DNA of 64,000 nt, taken from assembly GCA_002104905.1 (NCBI GenBank), contig MCFE01000469.1, forward strand, positions 1 through 64,000. Reading direction: 5' to 3'. The translations under genes and the position numbers were made by a program. The notes under the pieces were generated by a model that was not told where the DNA came from, searched no databases, and was given only the letters and a program-made list of their open reading frames with translations. Numbering within the stretch: the first letter of the stretch is position 1; each line of letters starts with the position of its first letter. Shown here one piece after another: positions 22,315 to 32,863 of the stretch. This DNA is from Basidiobolus meristosporus CBS 931.73 (taxonomy: Eukaryota > Basidiobolomycota > Basidiobolomycetes > Basidiobolales > Basidiobolaceae).

Positions 22315-22950
22315 CGACTTGTTCCATTGTACCAAGCCAGAGTGTGCAGCACAATCTGAGGCCTCTAAGAATGATTATGTCTAATATTATAACTACCCGC
22401 ACTTGGGTAATTTTGCACTATGTGGGACAATCTTGCACACTTTGGCACAATCTGACACAATGAGGTTGGCATGGATGATTGCACCAACTTGTAATGTTTG
22501 CATCACATCTGCAATTGGATACTGCCATTATGGTAGGTAAAATCTGGTATTTGGATATGTTTTTCTAATGTAAATGGATATAAATGTATGTCACACTATA
22601 AACTACACTGCTACTTATCACTTTGGTTACCATCACTCCAATTGGATGGTATATCAGCGGCTTATTGTTAAAAGTATCCCAAAGCTGTCAGCCCCCAATT
22701 GGCTCTATGACCGTTACACAAGCTACATGATTTGCCATCAAATATCCTGTTTTACACATTGTGCAAGTAAATCCCTGATCCTAGAGATTGGACAAGGTGT
22801 CAAAGCTAGCATGCAACCAATTGAATAGGTGCAAAACAGATCTATTGGCTGCACTGGTGTAACAGATAATGTATATATATGAGGGTGCTTATTTATAGGG
22901 GTCTCCCTCAAATTGGCCAATCTTGATATTGCTTATATCAAAAACTTGCT

Positions 22951-23888
22951 GATAGTCAGGTGTAATGGCATGCACAGGCTCAACTTGATGCACTGGCATG
23001 GTCCTTGGCTGAGTTTGAATTGATGCCACTTGTTAACATACCTTGGCCTGCTCCAATGAACTTGTGCATAAATGGGCAGTTGGGGAGGTTCTGGTGGTTT
23101 TGCTCTGAAGCACACATATTGACCCAACACGTTTTGACACAATGTGGAGCACTCTTGTGAAGGGTGTTGGCATAGTTTGAACTGATATGTGCTGGCATGC
23201 TGATGTTGCAGGGGATGGTAAGGAATCCAGCAAGGTGTGCAGGTACAATCTAGATGCTGTTGCTTGTGGTCTGTACTGTTCCTCTTAAAGCTCATCTTGT
23301 GATTCCTCAAGGTATTCACTTAAACTCTGTCTGATGCTATGGAACTGGTATCTGGATGAGTTTTGTGTATATTGCTCTCAGAAGCCACATAGGTATACTA
23401 ATATATCACATAATACATTAGTCACTGGAGGCAAAATCTCAAACAAAATCTCTTGATGCCCAGAGTTGAGGCACAAACAGATGCATCCAGCCTGCACTGC
23501 ATAAATTCTTGCAAAATTATTCCTGCATGGCTTCCTCAGCAAATCCCCTCACTCTCAGCTCATTCATGACTTCAATAGTTGTCTTGTTATTTATCATCTT
23601 ATATACATCCGCTGGCATCTTGATGTAGAACTCATGCCACAGCTTTCTGCTTGGGTTCTTCCATCTCTGTTGACTCTCTGAGGTCTCCAGTTCTGTTAGA
23701 GTAATGAATAGTGTCCAAATAGCTGTATGAAGGCTGATCATCAACACTTGGGCCATACTAACATCATTTGGTAAGAACTCAAACGGATCCAACATTGACT
23801 TCTCTGGTCCAGACTGTGCATGTGAGCTGGGGGATGGGTTTTGTCTGGGTTGTGCTAAAGATGAGCTGAAACTTAGTATAGGGACCAT
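22951..23888 (-). pseudogene. Harbinger second gene (Harb-1), C-terminus deleted
   Basis: Homologue of the 51729-52961 gene. ATG at 23886-23888; the first 123 codons read cleanly (DPFEFLPNDVSMAQ, WHEFYIKMPADVYK) to a TAA where Harb-2 has TGA and Harb-3 has CAA. The rest (about 23510-22951) is broken by frameshifts; overlapping ORFs at 23319-22933, 23248-23033 and 23198-22980 are fragments of one reading in three frames. Function unknown; in Harbinger elements a second protein assists the nuclease, but no Myb/SANT signature is convincing here. Confidence 0.7.
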
Positions 23889-24245
23889 AGTGATGGATTT
23901 GGACCTATACAGTAGTGTATTGGCATCAACCTGGTCTTATATGAAATATATATGAAAACTAGTGTGATTGTTGAGTTTTCCATATTTTATGCATGATGCT
24001 TCATGGATTGCATTGACATGGATTGGATCCCATTAATAGTACATTTCCTATATGATTATACACTTGTTAGTAAAGCATCAATAAAAATATCAAGTTACTG
24101 TTTGAGGATGGTCTTTGCAATATAATGATGAGATACATGGTAGTTAATGGAGATTGAATCATAATCCATGGAAAATCAGATGAATAAAGCTGATCATGCC
24201 TAATCAATTCTACTCACCTCAGCCCAATTACCTACCAGTAATAAT

Positions 24246-24955
24246 GTGACTTACTCATCTGAATAGTCATTTCTATTTGATCCCATCACTACCACTGGAT
24301 TTCCTTTTGACAGACCAGAGGAGATCTATACCCAGTACTGTGGACCATCTACCCCAATCTACTCAAGGAGATCTCTTGTTAAGCTTCTCTGCACTACAAG
24401 AACTATTGCCCCACAAGGTTACATCCTACCATCCATGGCAACAAAAGTCCTAAAAGCTTTCATTCCTAGCTGACAACAATGGAGAGCCACCTTGCTGAGG
24501 ATATGAGTGACTTAGAACAAGCGTGGAATACTAGGTTCAGAAGCTCCAATAGACTTCCGTATCCCAGAGTGTTCAGCAACAGGTTCAATATAAGGAGTAT
24601 TTTGGATACCTTGCCAGTCAGGATTAACAGAACTTCTAGAGGGCAGTGGCACTTTTATTTGGCAGGTACAAGGCACACTGTATGAAGTTTCAGGCACTGT
24701 CTGACTGTGAGGGTAACATCAACTGGCTTATTGGGCCATTTTCTGGAAGTAGGCATGACAATGCACTCTGGGCAGAGAATAATCCAAAATACAGTAGAGC
24801 AGAGAAACATATGGCACACTTAGCTTATATAGGAGAGGATTGTCAAAGATTAGGATGCATTACAGCAAAAAGGAAGCCAAGGAGTGGTGTACTTAGCAGG
24901 AAGCAGAAGCTTCACAATGAGATATTAAATCATTTCAGAGTGAGGGTAGAGTATA
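24246..24955 (+). pseudogene. Harbinger nuclease (Harb-1), start lost and C-terminus replaced
   Basis: DDE_Tnp_4-type nuclease. The initiator ATG of Harb-2 is GTG here, followed by a TAG after two codons and a frameshift in the N-terminal part. The shared TAG before the L-T-x-M-E segment is at about 24470. Then the first catalytic Asp (ILDTLPVRI), the G-S-R-H-D block and the A-x-L-A-Y-I-G-E-D segment, where the Asp of ADLAYIG is replaced by His (AHLAYIG). The last residues are FRVRVEY; the final GYLKRF motif is absent because the frame continues into gypsy-B integrase at 24956. Confidence 0.8.
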
Positions 24956-25250
24956 CCAAGTATGCAAGTAGAGCTGTAAGTATATGGGACAAGAATATAA
25001 ACCTAGTAATGCTTGCCTGCAAGGTCAAGGTGCACAAGACTATCCACCAATTGCCAATTTACTTATGGTATAAATGTAAGCCAATGATTCCAAGAGAAAT
25101 CACACAACCATAACTCCCTGACAACCTGGAGGATGAGCTGAGTCAGCCTAGTATACACCAACAATCAGGCAAGAATGTCAGGAGTCACAGGCCAAAATAT
25201 CTAAAAGTGCAGAAAAGATAAAGTAGATGTTTGATAAGCTCTTATTACAC
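24956..25250 (+). pseudogene. gypsy-B integrase C-terminal fragment
   Basis: Encodes TKYASRAVSIWDKNIN, then H-Q-L-P-I-Y-L-W-Y and IPREITQP, matching the gypsy-B G2 integrase end at 37818-37975, followed by the Q-A-K-I-S-K-like segment in a broken frame. It is joined in frame to the Harb-1 nuclease upstream and directly to a copia-B LTR fragment at about 25251 downstream. Both junctions lack features of transposition and look like illegitimate joins. Confidence 0.83.
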
Positions 25251-25330
25251 AACAGTTCCACTATGGTCATTATTTCCTGTTCAGTTCCCTTGATCCAAAA
25301 CACTTCTTAAATTGCAACAGGTTATGAGCC
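25251..25330 (+). repeat. copia-B 5' LTR remnant (25251-25319) and primer binding site (25320-25330)
   Basis: AACAGTTCCACTATGG through AAATTGCAACA matches the last 69 bases of the 3' LTR at 27680-27748. It is followed at once by GGTTATGAGCC, complementary to the anticodon arm of methionine tRNA. Confidence 0.8.
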
Positions 25331-25399
25331 TCAGGTGCTTAACCTAATTCAAAGATGATATCTAAAAGCAAAGAAAGTAATATAAACATCATCCCTGTA

Positions 25400-25970
25400 A
25401 AGAGTGGTTAGATGGTACAAACCACAAACATTTGAGAATCAAGATGCAGATCCATCTTGAGGAAAGAAAGCTTGGGAATATAGTAATATGAGTAGAAGTC
25501 AAGCCCAAAGGAACAGCAGAAGAAGTTGAACATTTTCCAGAGGACAGAGCAGCCTTTAATGCCACATGTGTCAATGTGCAGGTTTCCTTCACTGGATATA
25601 TTCATGCTTCTAAAACTGCCAAAGCAGCATGGGAATCCTTAGCAAAAATCTTCAGAGTAAAGTCAGTAACATGCACACTTATCTAAGAAGAAAGCTTTTC
25701 AACATGAGGAAGATGCCAGAGGATGACAAACAATAACTCATAACCACAACAGAGACTCTTGCAAAAGCACTTTACAGTATAAATACTGGTGTGGATGATG
25801 AAGAAAAGATAGAATGGCTTCTATACAGCCTATATGACAAGTATAAACCACTCATACTTTTGCTGAAAAGCAGAGAAGACAATTAGACCTTATACTATGT
25901 CAAAGGAGGACTTTTCTATGAGCAACTCAGACATAGTGATCAAGCAGAGAAAATAGAAGATAATGAATGA
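25400..25970 (+). pseudogene. copia-B gag remnant
   Basis: Copia gag in fragments: a start-like segment at about 25410-25560, S-K-T-A-K-A-A-W-E-S-like at 25612-25635, then RKLFNMRKMPEDDK (about 25690-25730), a stop, TTETLAKALYSINTG and EWLLYSLYDKYKPLI (about 25750-25860). This is the typical UBN2-type order (restriction of helices with an L-L-x-x-L-x-x-x-Y end). No zinc knuckle is found. Confidence 0.7.
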
Positions 25971-26039
25971 TTCAGCTCAGAAAGGCACACAAAAAAGAAG
26001 GAAAACAATAAAACTAAGTACAGTAGAATAGTAATATTA

Positions 26040-27382
26040 ATGAGGAGACCTTTGCTACATGAAAAGGTAGTGGAGTACAGGTCCTGGGCTGAATTTATTG
26101 CTACTAAAGTATACATCAAAAATATATGCCCAACAACAGCAATACAAGACTTCAAGTAAGATATGTCCCTGGATCTTGGTGACAGACATCCAATAACCAT
26201 GAAGAAGCTTATCTTACCTAAGGTGCTAAACTTCATAGTCTGGAACAAGCAATACAAAGTACAGATGCTACCATATAGCAACAAGCAAAGCAGGAGGAGT
26301 ACCAATTTGAGATCAGGGCATAAACTTGGGAACTGGTAGATATACCAAATAGGAGAAAGCAAATAGCATGTAGCTGGGTTTACAAGATAACTATCCTGAT
26401 CCTGTATGTGGACAATATAATTACAGCTACAAGTTACCAGGTGGCACCTAAACAGACATAGTAAGACCTCTTCAGCAAGTTTTAGCTGAAAGATCTTTGA
26501 AAACCAAGCTATTCTGTTGGAATCAAAGTCAAGCATGATATACCCCAGAAAAATTGTGCTGAATCGATCCAGGTATATCAGCAACATTTTAGACACTGCA
26601 AATTGATAATTGTAGGGCTGGAGTAACTTGCATGTAAAATAGCCTGCAATTGCTCAAATATCAGCCTGTTTCATATGAAAAGAGCTTAAATAAGGATCCC
26701 AACTTTCTCTACCAGTTAATGGTTAGTAGCTTGATGTACTTCATGGTGTCTACATGTCCAGATATTGCAGTGGCAACTGTAATGCTCAGTTGCTTCATGC
26801 CGGTTAATGGATCTGATCAAATTGCAGCAGTTGAGCAAACCATCAGATATCTGAAAGGTACTATTACTATGGTTCTGGAATACTCTAGAGCAACAAATAG
26901 GCATAGATTTAATAGCTATAATGATTAAAATTGAGGTAGAGATCAAATTGACAGACACTCTACCACTGGGTATGTTTTTCTACATGCTGGTGCAGCAATT
27001 GCTGGGCATTGCAAGAAACAACCCACTGTGGCCCTCTCTACAACTGAAGCCAAATAAATGGCTGCTTTTCAAGCAACCGGGGAGGCTTTATGGCTATGAA
27101 AATTATTCCTAGGTCTTAACTGAGATAAATCAATATGTATTTACAAATACAATTGTGGTTGTATTTCATTAGCTAGGAATTCTGTTAATCGTACCTGAAG
27201 TAGGCACATGGATATACAGCAACACTTTGCAAGGGAAGCTGCAGACAATGCCTTAGTAGAGTCAGTTTATTCCTTAACTGACAAAATGGCGGCAAATATA
27301 CTAACAAAATCACTAGCAAGGCCGCAACTTCAGACTCTCAGCAAGCAATTAGGAGTAAGCAATTTGCCATTGAGGGGGGCAC
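26040..27382 (+). pseudogene. copia-B pol remnant: integrase tail, RT end, RNase H
   Basis: About 26060-26350 resembles an integrase tail and the linker to RT in broken frames. 26390-26640 has the RT catalytic region as LYVDNIITA (YVDN, second Asp of YVDD lost) and a degraded L-K-D-L-x-K-x-x-Y-x-V-G-I-K-V block. 26650-26928 is the pre-RNase H segment (LMVSSLMYFMVSTCPDIAVA, AAVEQTIRYLKGT). 26929-27382 holds RNase H pieces and the C-terminus (SLTDKMAANILTKSLARPQ). A purine tract, TTGAGGGGGG, precedes the 3' LTR. Confidence 0.78.
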
Positions 27383-27748
27383 TGAAACATTGGACTATTT
27401 GGTATCTTTTAGTAGCTAGAAGATTTACTTTACTATTCTGGACTTGTCTTGGTAACAGTAAAACTAACTTACAGCCCTAGCTTTGCCATTTTCTTTAGAT
27501 ATATGATTCAATTATTACTCCTTTATAGTCAAGATTGAATTAGCACTTTGACTAAACATTATGTACTAGCCCTTGAACTGCTTCAGAATGCTCCTGAATA
27601 TTGACAAAACCTCCCTACTTAATGTTAGAGTTATATTACTTCCACAAAGGTACAAATTATAAGATTCTACATCAAAAATAACAGTTCAACTATTATTATT
27701 ATTTCTGGATATATTCCTAATATCCAAAACACTTTTTAGATTGCAACA
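27383..27748 (+). repeat. copia-B 3' LTR
   Basis: TGAAACATTGGACTATTTGG through TTTTTAGATTGCAACA, 366 bp, aligned over its length with the solo LTR 20850-21217. The first bases are diverged from the TGTTGGAATATT of that copy. It is preceded by the polypurine tract at 27370-27379. Confidence 0.85.
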
Positions 27749-29595
27749 GCTCAAACTTCTACTTAGTCTTGCTTCTCAGCAATACCAAGTTTCCAACTGC
27801 CAATGCTTCCACTGATATAGTCTTGTCAAATCTCTGCCTCATCTTTTCTGCACTTTAAGATATTTTGGCCTGTGCCTCTTGACAATTTTGTTCCAGTAGC
27901 TGATGTCTAACTAGCTGACTGAGTTCACCTTCTAAGACATCTCTAAGTCCTGGTTGTGTGAGATCTCCTGGAATCCTTGGCTCACACCCATTCACTGAGT
28001 AAAAATGCAATTGTTGGATAGTAGTGTGCACTCTAACCCTTCAGACAAAAAGTGCTTGGTCTAACTACTCAGCCAATCTGCTGACAGCTCCATTTGCACA
28101 CTTGGTCAGCATTTTTCAAAACAATCCATTAAACCTTGGAATAACTCCATTAAATCAAGGGTGATATGCCAAGGCTTTCAAATCTCGAATCTGCTGCATT
28201 TCCAGGTAAGCTTCCAATGTCTTTGCTGTAAGGTTTGCTTTGCTATCATACACATTTCCTCTGGGCATCCAAACCTCATAAGGATCTGATTGTAGATGAA
28301 GCTTGTAACTTCTTGCTCACTGACTAAAGGTACAACCCCAGCAACTGGCCAATTAGTGGAATGGTCATTGCTACTAGGATTGAATTGTTGCAGTTTCCTG
28401 GCAGCTGGCAGTCTTTCAGCAAAGTCAATTCCCCATTACCTGTATGGTGTTACACACTCCAAGGAAAAGAGCTCAGCAATTCTCCATGGTGGGTCTAGCA
28501 TGATTTAGCAATCTGGGTATGTTTCCACCAGCTTCTTAATATCTTTTTCATTTGGGGCTATAATGTTTTTGGTTTTGCAAGGTTTTAGTTTTGTTACAAC
28601 ATCAGCCACTGTGTTGTTTTTTCCAAGGCAGTCAACAATCTAGAAGTAATATTGTTGAATGTGTTGACTCAGTCATTTTATACTTCTAGAGAATAGCATC
28701 TGAATCGATATATACTTGAGGGTAGCATGATCCATCTTTACAGTGCACTTGACTCCTTTAGTGTATCATATCCATATCTTTAGGAAGTGTATTATGGCAA
28801 GCACATCCTTCTCATGCACTGAATGGTTTTGTTCTGCCAAGCCCAGCTTCTTGATTTTGAAAGCAACTTGGTATTCCTTGCCCTCATGTTTTTGGCTTAT
28901 TCACCATGTTCCTTCATAAACTCACATTTTGCTAGCTTGCTCTAAAGCTTGTTCTTTCTAGCTTCTTCCAAACCTTCCCAATGTACACCAAGTGGTCCTC
29001 TTCTGTCTTCCTTCATATTAATTGCACTTCAATGACTCACATTCTTGCAAGTTACTGCCTTCAACTCATTGATAAAGTATTTAACTTGATCTAGAGGGTC
29101 TGTTCTTTCAGTTTGTCCAAGTAAACATCTATACTCAGATGTATTCCTGAGCAATTACCATCTTTCTGCATGTCTTCTGCTTCCTTCTTAGCAGTGTCTG
29201 CGAATATCAAGGCTCAAACATATCCTGAGTTTTTATTGCAACCTCATTCAAGATAAGTATAGTAGAGCATCCCATTGTAGTGGCTCACCTGATCTTGTTA
29301 TGGTATCATTGTAAAGCTGCATTGGCTGAGTAAGAAGCAGCCTAATAGAATGCTTTCTAGAGCAATTCCCTTAGCCATAAAAGCTTCTTCAATCTGGAAG
29401 TGCCAAGTTCCCAGGTTTTCATTGACTCTACTATAGTACCAGCTGGGATTTGCTGCACCACATCCTTCTATTCTTGATTCTCTGACATCTTAAGGGAGGC
29501 TTCTTCTTAATTCAGGAGAGGAGGTTTCTGGTTATTGCTGCTATACAGAAATATTCCAGATCAAAAGAATGTAAGAAGAAACAACTTTGTTTTGA
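27749..29595 (-). pseudogene. gypsy-B G4 gag-pol remnant, minus strand, internally deleted
   Basis: Read leftwards from gag ATG at about 29489 (M-S-E-N-Q-E). 29490-29040: gag fragments matching G1 and G2. About 29040-28900: a short RT piece. 28900-28510: RNase H (the A-D-V-V-T-K-like stretch and the N-N-T-V-A-D segment). 28500-27750: integrase (GIDF region, E-Q-E-V-T-S-F-I, C-terminal L-T-Q-P segment). Protease, most RT and the integrase zinc region are deleted, and stops are frequent. At 29518-29532 the primer-site-like block lies about 60 bases from the LTR instead of adjoining it. Confidence 0.78.
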
Positions 29596-29961
29596 TGTTG
29601 CAAGTCTTGGTATAAGAGTTGTAGTTCAATTGAGAGTTTGGCTAGAATCATATTCAATAAAACTTGAACAGATTTTCATTGAGGTACCAGCAGCACTTTA
29701 TTTATATTTTGCCAGATCAAGTACTGACAAATTGTATTTCCTATATAGTTATGGCTGATAACTGATTTGAATGCATCACCTTCATCCAATTAGATCCTAC
29801 TGAATATATCTTTTCTATCTAATAAGGATCTGTTGAATAACTTGCTGACTGGTGCTACTGAATTCATAGATAACACTCATGTACAAAGAGGCTAAACATA
29901 AAACTGAATGATCTGACTAAGTACGGATCTACCTTATGTATTCAAGTTGTAAATCATGACA
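29596..29961 (-). repeat. gypsy-B G4 5' LTR
   Basis: 366 bp, TGTTGCAAGTCTTGG...TTGTAAATCATGACA on the plus strand, the reverse complement of the G1 and G2 LTRs (30933-31300, 34771-35138, 38379-38747) with clear divergence. Since gag starts just to its left on the minus strand, it is the 5' LTR. Confidence 0.82.
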
Positions 29962-30255
29962 CCTTAATTCTCCTTAACTTGTATACCAAGACTTGTCACA
30001 CCAGCAGCTTGGAATTAGTAAGTCTCTTAATGATGTTATGCTATGATTGTGAAGGTGTTTTGTAGATTCTACTGCTATATAGGCAAGTAAGCTTGACTGT
30101 AATTAGATACATCTTCAATGGGATTTGAATTGTTGCTTGGACAGTTTTATTTTATCCTACACTTACTTGAGTAGACTTGACCAGTGCATACATACATCAT
30201 ACATAAAAAGACTTGATTCTGTAGCAAGGTAATCATAATTCCTGCAGAAAGTCTA
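29962..30255. other. Non-coding stretch with a Tnp2 subterminal fragment
   Basis: CAGCAGCTTGGAATTAGTAA at about 29994-30013 and the following 90 bases resemble the Tnp2 transposase-side subterminal region at 1880-1960. Just before it, TATACCAAGACTTGTCACA resembles the gypsy-B LTR end. The remainder (30110-30255) shows no coding frame or clear repeat match. Confidence 0.45.
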
Positions 30256-30802
30256 TCCTTGAAGCTATTGCTAGGCACTTATTCATATTTTATCTTATCA
30301 GTATAATCTCATTTTTCTTTGCCCAAATTGTTAGTATTACCCCCATAAGATGCTATCCCTGATTAGCTATCAGCATTAGTTATCCCCAATGCTATTCAGT
30401 TTTGTGATCACCAGATATAGCTACAGTAGGCAGGTATGTGTATCAGTGGTTATGTCACATGACCTAGGTCTGTGCTACCATACCTAACATTTCAGTGCTT
30501 TATATGGAATTTTTTTGTCACGCAGGTTTAGTTCCCTAATCCTAGCCCTTCCAGTATCTTCTTAGAATGTTATAAGCTTGTGATGATATCATCAAGATTT
30601 CTACTGATGGCTGAAACCTTCTAGAACCCATCCATTAGTAATCACTAGGCAAGCAGGAAAAGTTTCCCACACAGGTCAATCCCTTAACAATCAACCATCC
30701 CTTATATCAGTAACACTTTCCCCTTATTGGTTAGTATTTGATCAATGCACCTACATACAACAGTTGCACCTCAGACCTGGAGTACCCAGGGAGCTGGAGA
30801 AG
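30256..30802 (+). repeat. Diverged gypsy-A-like LTR fragment
   Basis: Scattered but colinear similarity to the gypsy-A LTR (8520-9060): a CACGCAGGTTT block, GATATCATCAAGATTTCTAC, CATTAGTAATCACTAG, a SCTATCCCTYAACAAT-like block without the TATA motif, and a CCAGGACACTC-like segment. Much more decayed than the three 1071-bp copies, so it is an older insertion. Neither end can be placed exactly. Confidence 0.6.
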
Positions 30803-30932
30803 CAGTATAGGATGAAACATGCTACCAAATTGCTGTAAAAGCACTTCTGCCTATTGCCTGTATGTTGCTGGCCTGGATTTAATACATAAACTACACAATA
30901 TGTATGGATATTTTGGAACTGAAGGAACCTAT
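30803..30932 (+). pseudogene. gypsy-B integrase zinc-region fragment, host of G1
   Basis: AGGATGAAACATGCTACCAA through GAAGGAACCTAT matches the integrase zinc-binding region of G2 at 37205-37332. It ends exactly at the G1 LTR start, so G1 inserted into an older gypsy-B copy. The continuation (agccttgtgac) is not found after G1, whose 3' end is lost. Confidence 0.72.
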
Positions 30933-31318
30933 TGTTATGATCTGCTGCTTGAATGTTTAAGTTAGATCAGTTTTTAGTCAAATCAATTAGTATATGTTTA
31001 GGTTATCAGTATATCAGTACTATCTATCAAATCAGTAGCATTAATCAGCAAATGAATCAGCAGATCCTTATCAAACAGAAATAGATATGTTAGGTAGGAT
31101 CTTAATGGGTGATGATGATGCAATCCAATGAGTCATCAGCCACAACCTACATTAGGAAATACAATTAGTCAGCAATTGATCTGGCAAAATGTATATAAGG
31201 AGCTGCTGGAACCTCAGTAAAAATCAGTTCAAGTTTTAGTGAATACAATACTAGCTAAACTCCCTATTCCTCTACAATTCTCATACCAAGACTTGTAACA
31301 TTGGTAGCAGCAATAACC
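30933..31318 (+). repeat. gypsy-B G1 5' LTR (30933-31300) and primer binding site (31302-31318)
   Basis: LTR TGTTATGATCTGCTG...AAGACTTGTAACA, 368 bp, with TATA-like TGTATATAAGGAGC at about 31190. One base later TGGTAGCAGCAATAACC can pair with a tRNA 3' end of the form GCUGCUACCA, as initiator methionine tRNAs have; exact tRNA unproven. Confidence 0.85.
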
Positions 31319-31358
31319 AGAAACCTCCCTCCTGAAGAAAGAAGAAACCACCCTCAAG

Positions 31359-32300
31359 ATGATGGACAATCAAGAATGGAAGAATGCCATGCAGCAAATC
31401 CTGGCCCAACAGCAACAGTTACTCCAGATCCTTAGCCAACAGCAACAAGGAATGACTACCATGGCTCAGAGCCAGCAAAGCCCTGTCAAGAGCAACTTGA
31501 GTGCAAGGGTCAACTGGTACCATGGCAGCGTCAATGAAAACCTGGGAACTTGGCTCTTTCAGATTGAAGAAGCTTTTAAAGCTAAAGGAATTGCTCCAGA
31601 ATACCAGTTGCATTATGCAGCTTCTTACCTGGCAGATGCAGCTTTACAGTGGTACCACAACAAGATCAGGTCAGCCACTATGATGGGATGGTCTACAATC
31701 TCTACCTGGGATGAGTTTGTGTTGGAAATTCAGGATGCTTTTGAACCTCCACACCAGTAGACACTACTAAGAAGGAAGTTAAAAACACTCAGACAGAAAG
31801 GAATGGTTCATAAATACATCTATGAGTACAGATGTCTACTTGGACAAAATAAAAGAATGGACCCCCTGGATCAAGTTGAATACTTTATTGATGGGTTGAA
31901 AGAAAGAACTTGCAAGGAAGTGAATTATCTAAGACCTCAGACTATTGATGAAGCCATCAAGATTGCCAATGACTATGACTCTGCTATGTTTGGAGTTGGG
32001 AAGCCTACAGTGACTAATCAGAAAGGCTACAGTCATTATGAAAGAAGACAGTCAGAAGCAGTACCAATGGAAATAAATGCTATGCAGAAGAATCCTACCT
32101 CAGAAGAATGTTAGAAAAAAGGACCTTGTTTCAATTGCCACCAGCAGGGACATATTGCAAAGTACTGCCCTCAGAGAAGAAATGGAAGCCAGCCATCAAA
32201 TACCTTTAACCATATTGAGACCATGGAGCATAGTAACATGGAGGATGAACTTGAAGAAGACTCAGAACTCACCTTCCACATAAAGAAGAATACCTCTCCC
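31359..32300 (+). pseudogene. gypsy-B G1 gag with zinc knuckle
   Basis: ATG at 31359 (second Met at 31362), glutamine-rich N-terminus (Q-Q-Q-Q-L-L-Q-I-L), then the retrotransposon gag domain (GTWLFQIEEAFKAKGI, YLADAALQWYHNKI, WDEFVLEIQDAF). TAG at 31758 interrupts the frame, which resumes (EYFIDGLKERTCKEV, A-N-D-Y-D-S-A-M-F) to a TAG at 32112. Immediately beyond, in the same frame, is the CCHC knuckle CFNCHQQGHIAKYC. All three parts share one frame. Confidence 0.88.
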
Positions 32301-32302
32301 AG

Positions 32303-32863
32303 ATGACCTCAAACTCAGGAAAGCTATTTTTCTTGAATGGAGTAATCAATGGAGTATCTGCCAAGATCATGATAGAGTCAGGAGCATTGCATGAGTATAT
32401 GTCAGAGCAATTTGCTTTGAAGGCTGGAATCAACTTGGAACCTACCAAATCAACTTCAGTCTCAACAGCTGATGGGAACTCTCACATAATCAACCGTATT
32501 ACTCAGCCAGTAAGAATGAAGATCAACAACTATAAAGAAGACCTACAGGCATATATACTTGGGAACTGCAAGTTTGACCTTGTACTTGGAAAAACCTGGC
32601 TATTTTGTCATAATCCATCAATCAACTGGAGAACCCATGCTACTCAGATCCAAAAAGACAACAAGACCTATGAGCTATTACCTGCCAGGCTGGATTTCAA
32701 CTTGATCAATTCCAGTATGTGTGAGACAAGTGAACTTAGCAAAACCCAGTTCTGTAGAGCGCTTAGTAAAGGTACGCAAATGTTCCTCATGGCAGTATTA
32801 CAGACAGATTCCACTACCCCAGCACCCTAGCAGGTCCAGACTCTCTTGTAGAAATATTCAGAT
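32303..32863 (+). pseudogene. gypsy-B G1 aspartic protease
   Basis: Retropepsin fold: L-F-F-L-N-G-V-I-N-G then AKIMIESGALHEYM, where the catalytic Asp is Glu (DSGA expected), and the second signature FDLVLGKTWL. The frame runs from 32303 to 32828 and after two TAGs leads into RT. The Asp-to-Glu change should abolish catalysis. G2 has IDLGA (Ser lost) and G3 has IESGA, so no copy keeps D-S-G. Confidence 0.86.

Larger units (their letters stand above)
22315..24955. mobile_element. Harb-1: Harbinger-like DNA transposon, right end lost
   Basis: Same structure as Harb-2 read in the same direction: terminal sequence CGACTTGTTCCATTGTACC, a subterminal region rich in GCACAAT, then gene 2 on the minus strand (22951-23888) and the nuclease gene on the plus strand (24246-24955). 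About 370 bases corresponding to 51650-52020 of Harb-2 (the gene 2 C-terminus) are deleted. CpG sites retained in Harb-2 are TpG or CpA here. The nuclease is cut at 24955 by a gypsy-B fragment, and no right terminus exists. Confidence 0.83.
25251..27748 (+). mobile_element. copia-B retrotransposon, internally deleted
   Basis: About 69 bases of 5' LTR, half-tRNA primer site, gag, short integrase, RT and RNase H fragments, then a complete 3' LTR. The internal part is only 2.06 kb, against over 4 kb for an intact copia, so large parts of gag, protease, integrase and RT are missing. All frames are broken. The family is distinct from copia-A in LTR and in coding sequence but uses the same kind of primer site. 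Confidence 0.82.

Noticed and set aside
22933-23319. Three overlapping minus-strand ORFs at 22933-23319 as separate small genes
   Set aside because: They are one decayed gene read in three frames, homologous to the second gene of Harb-2.
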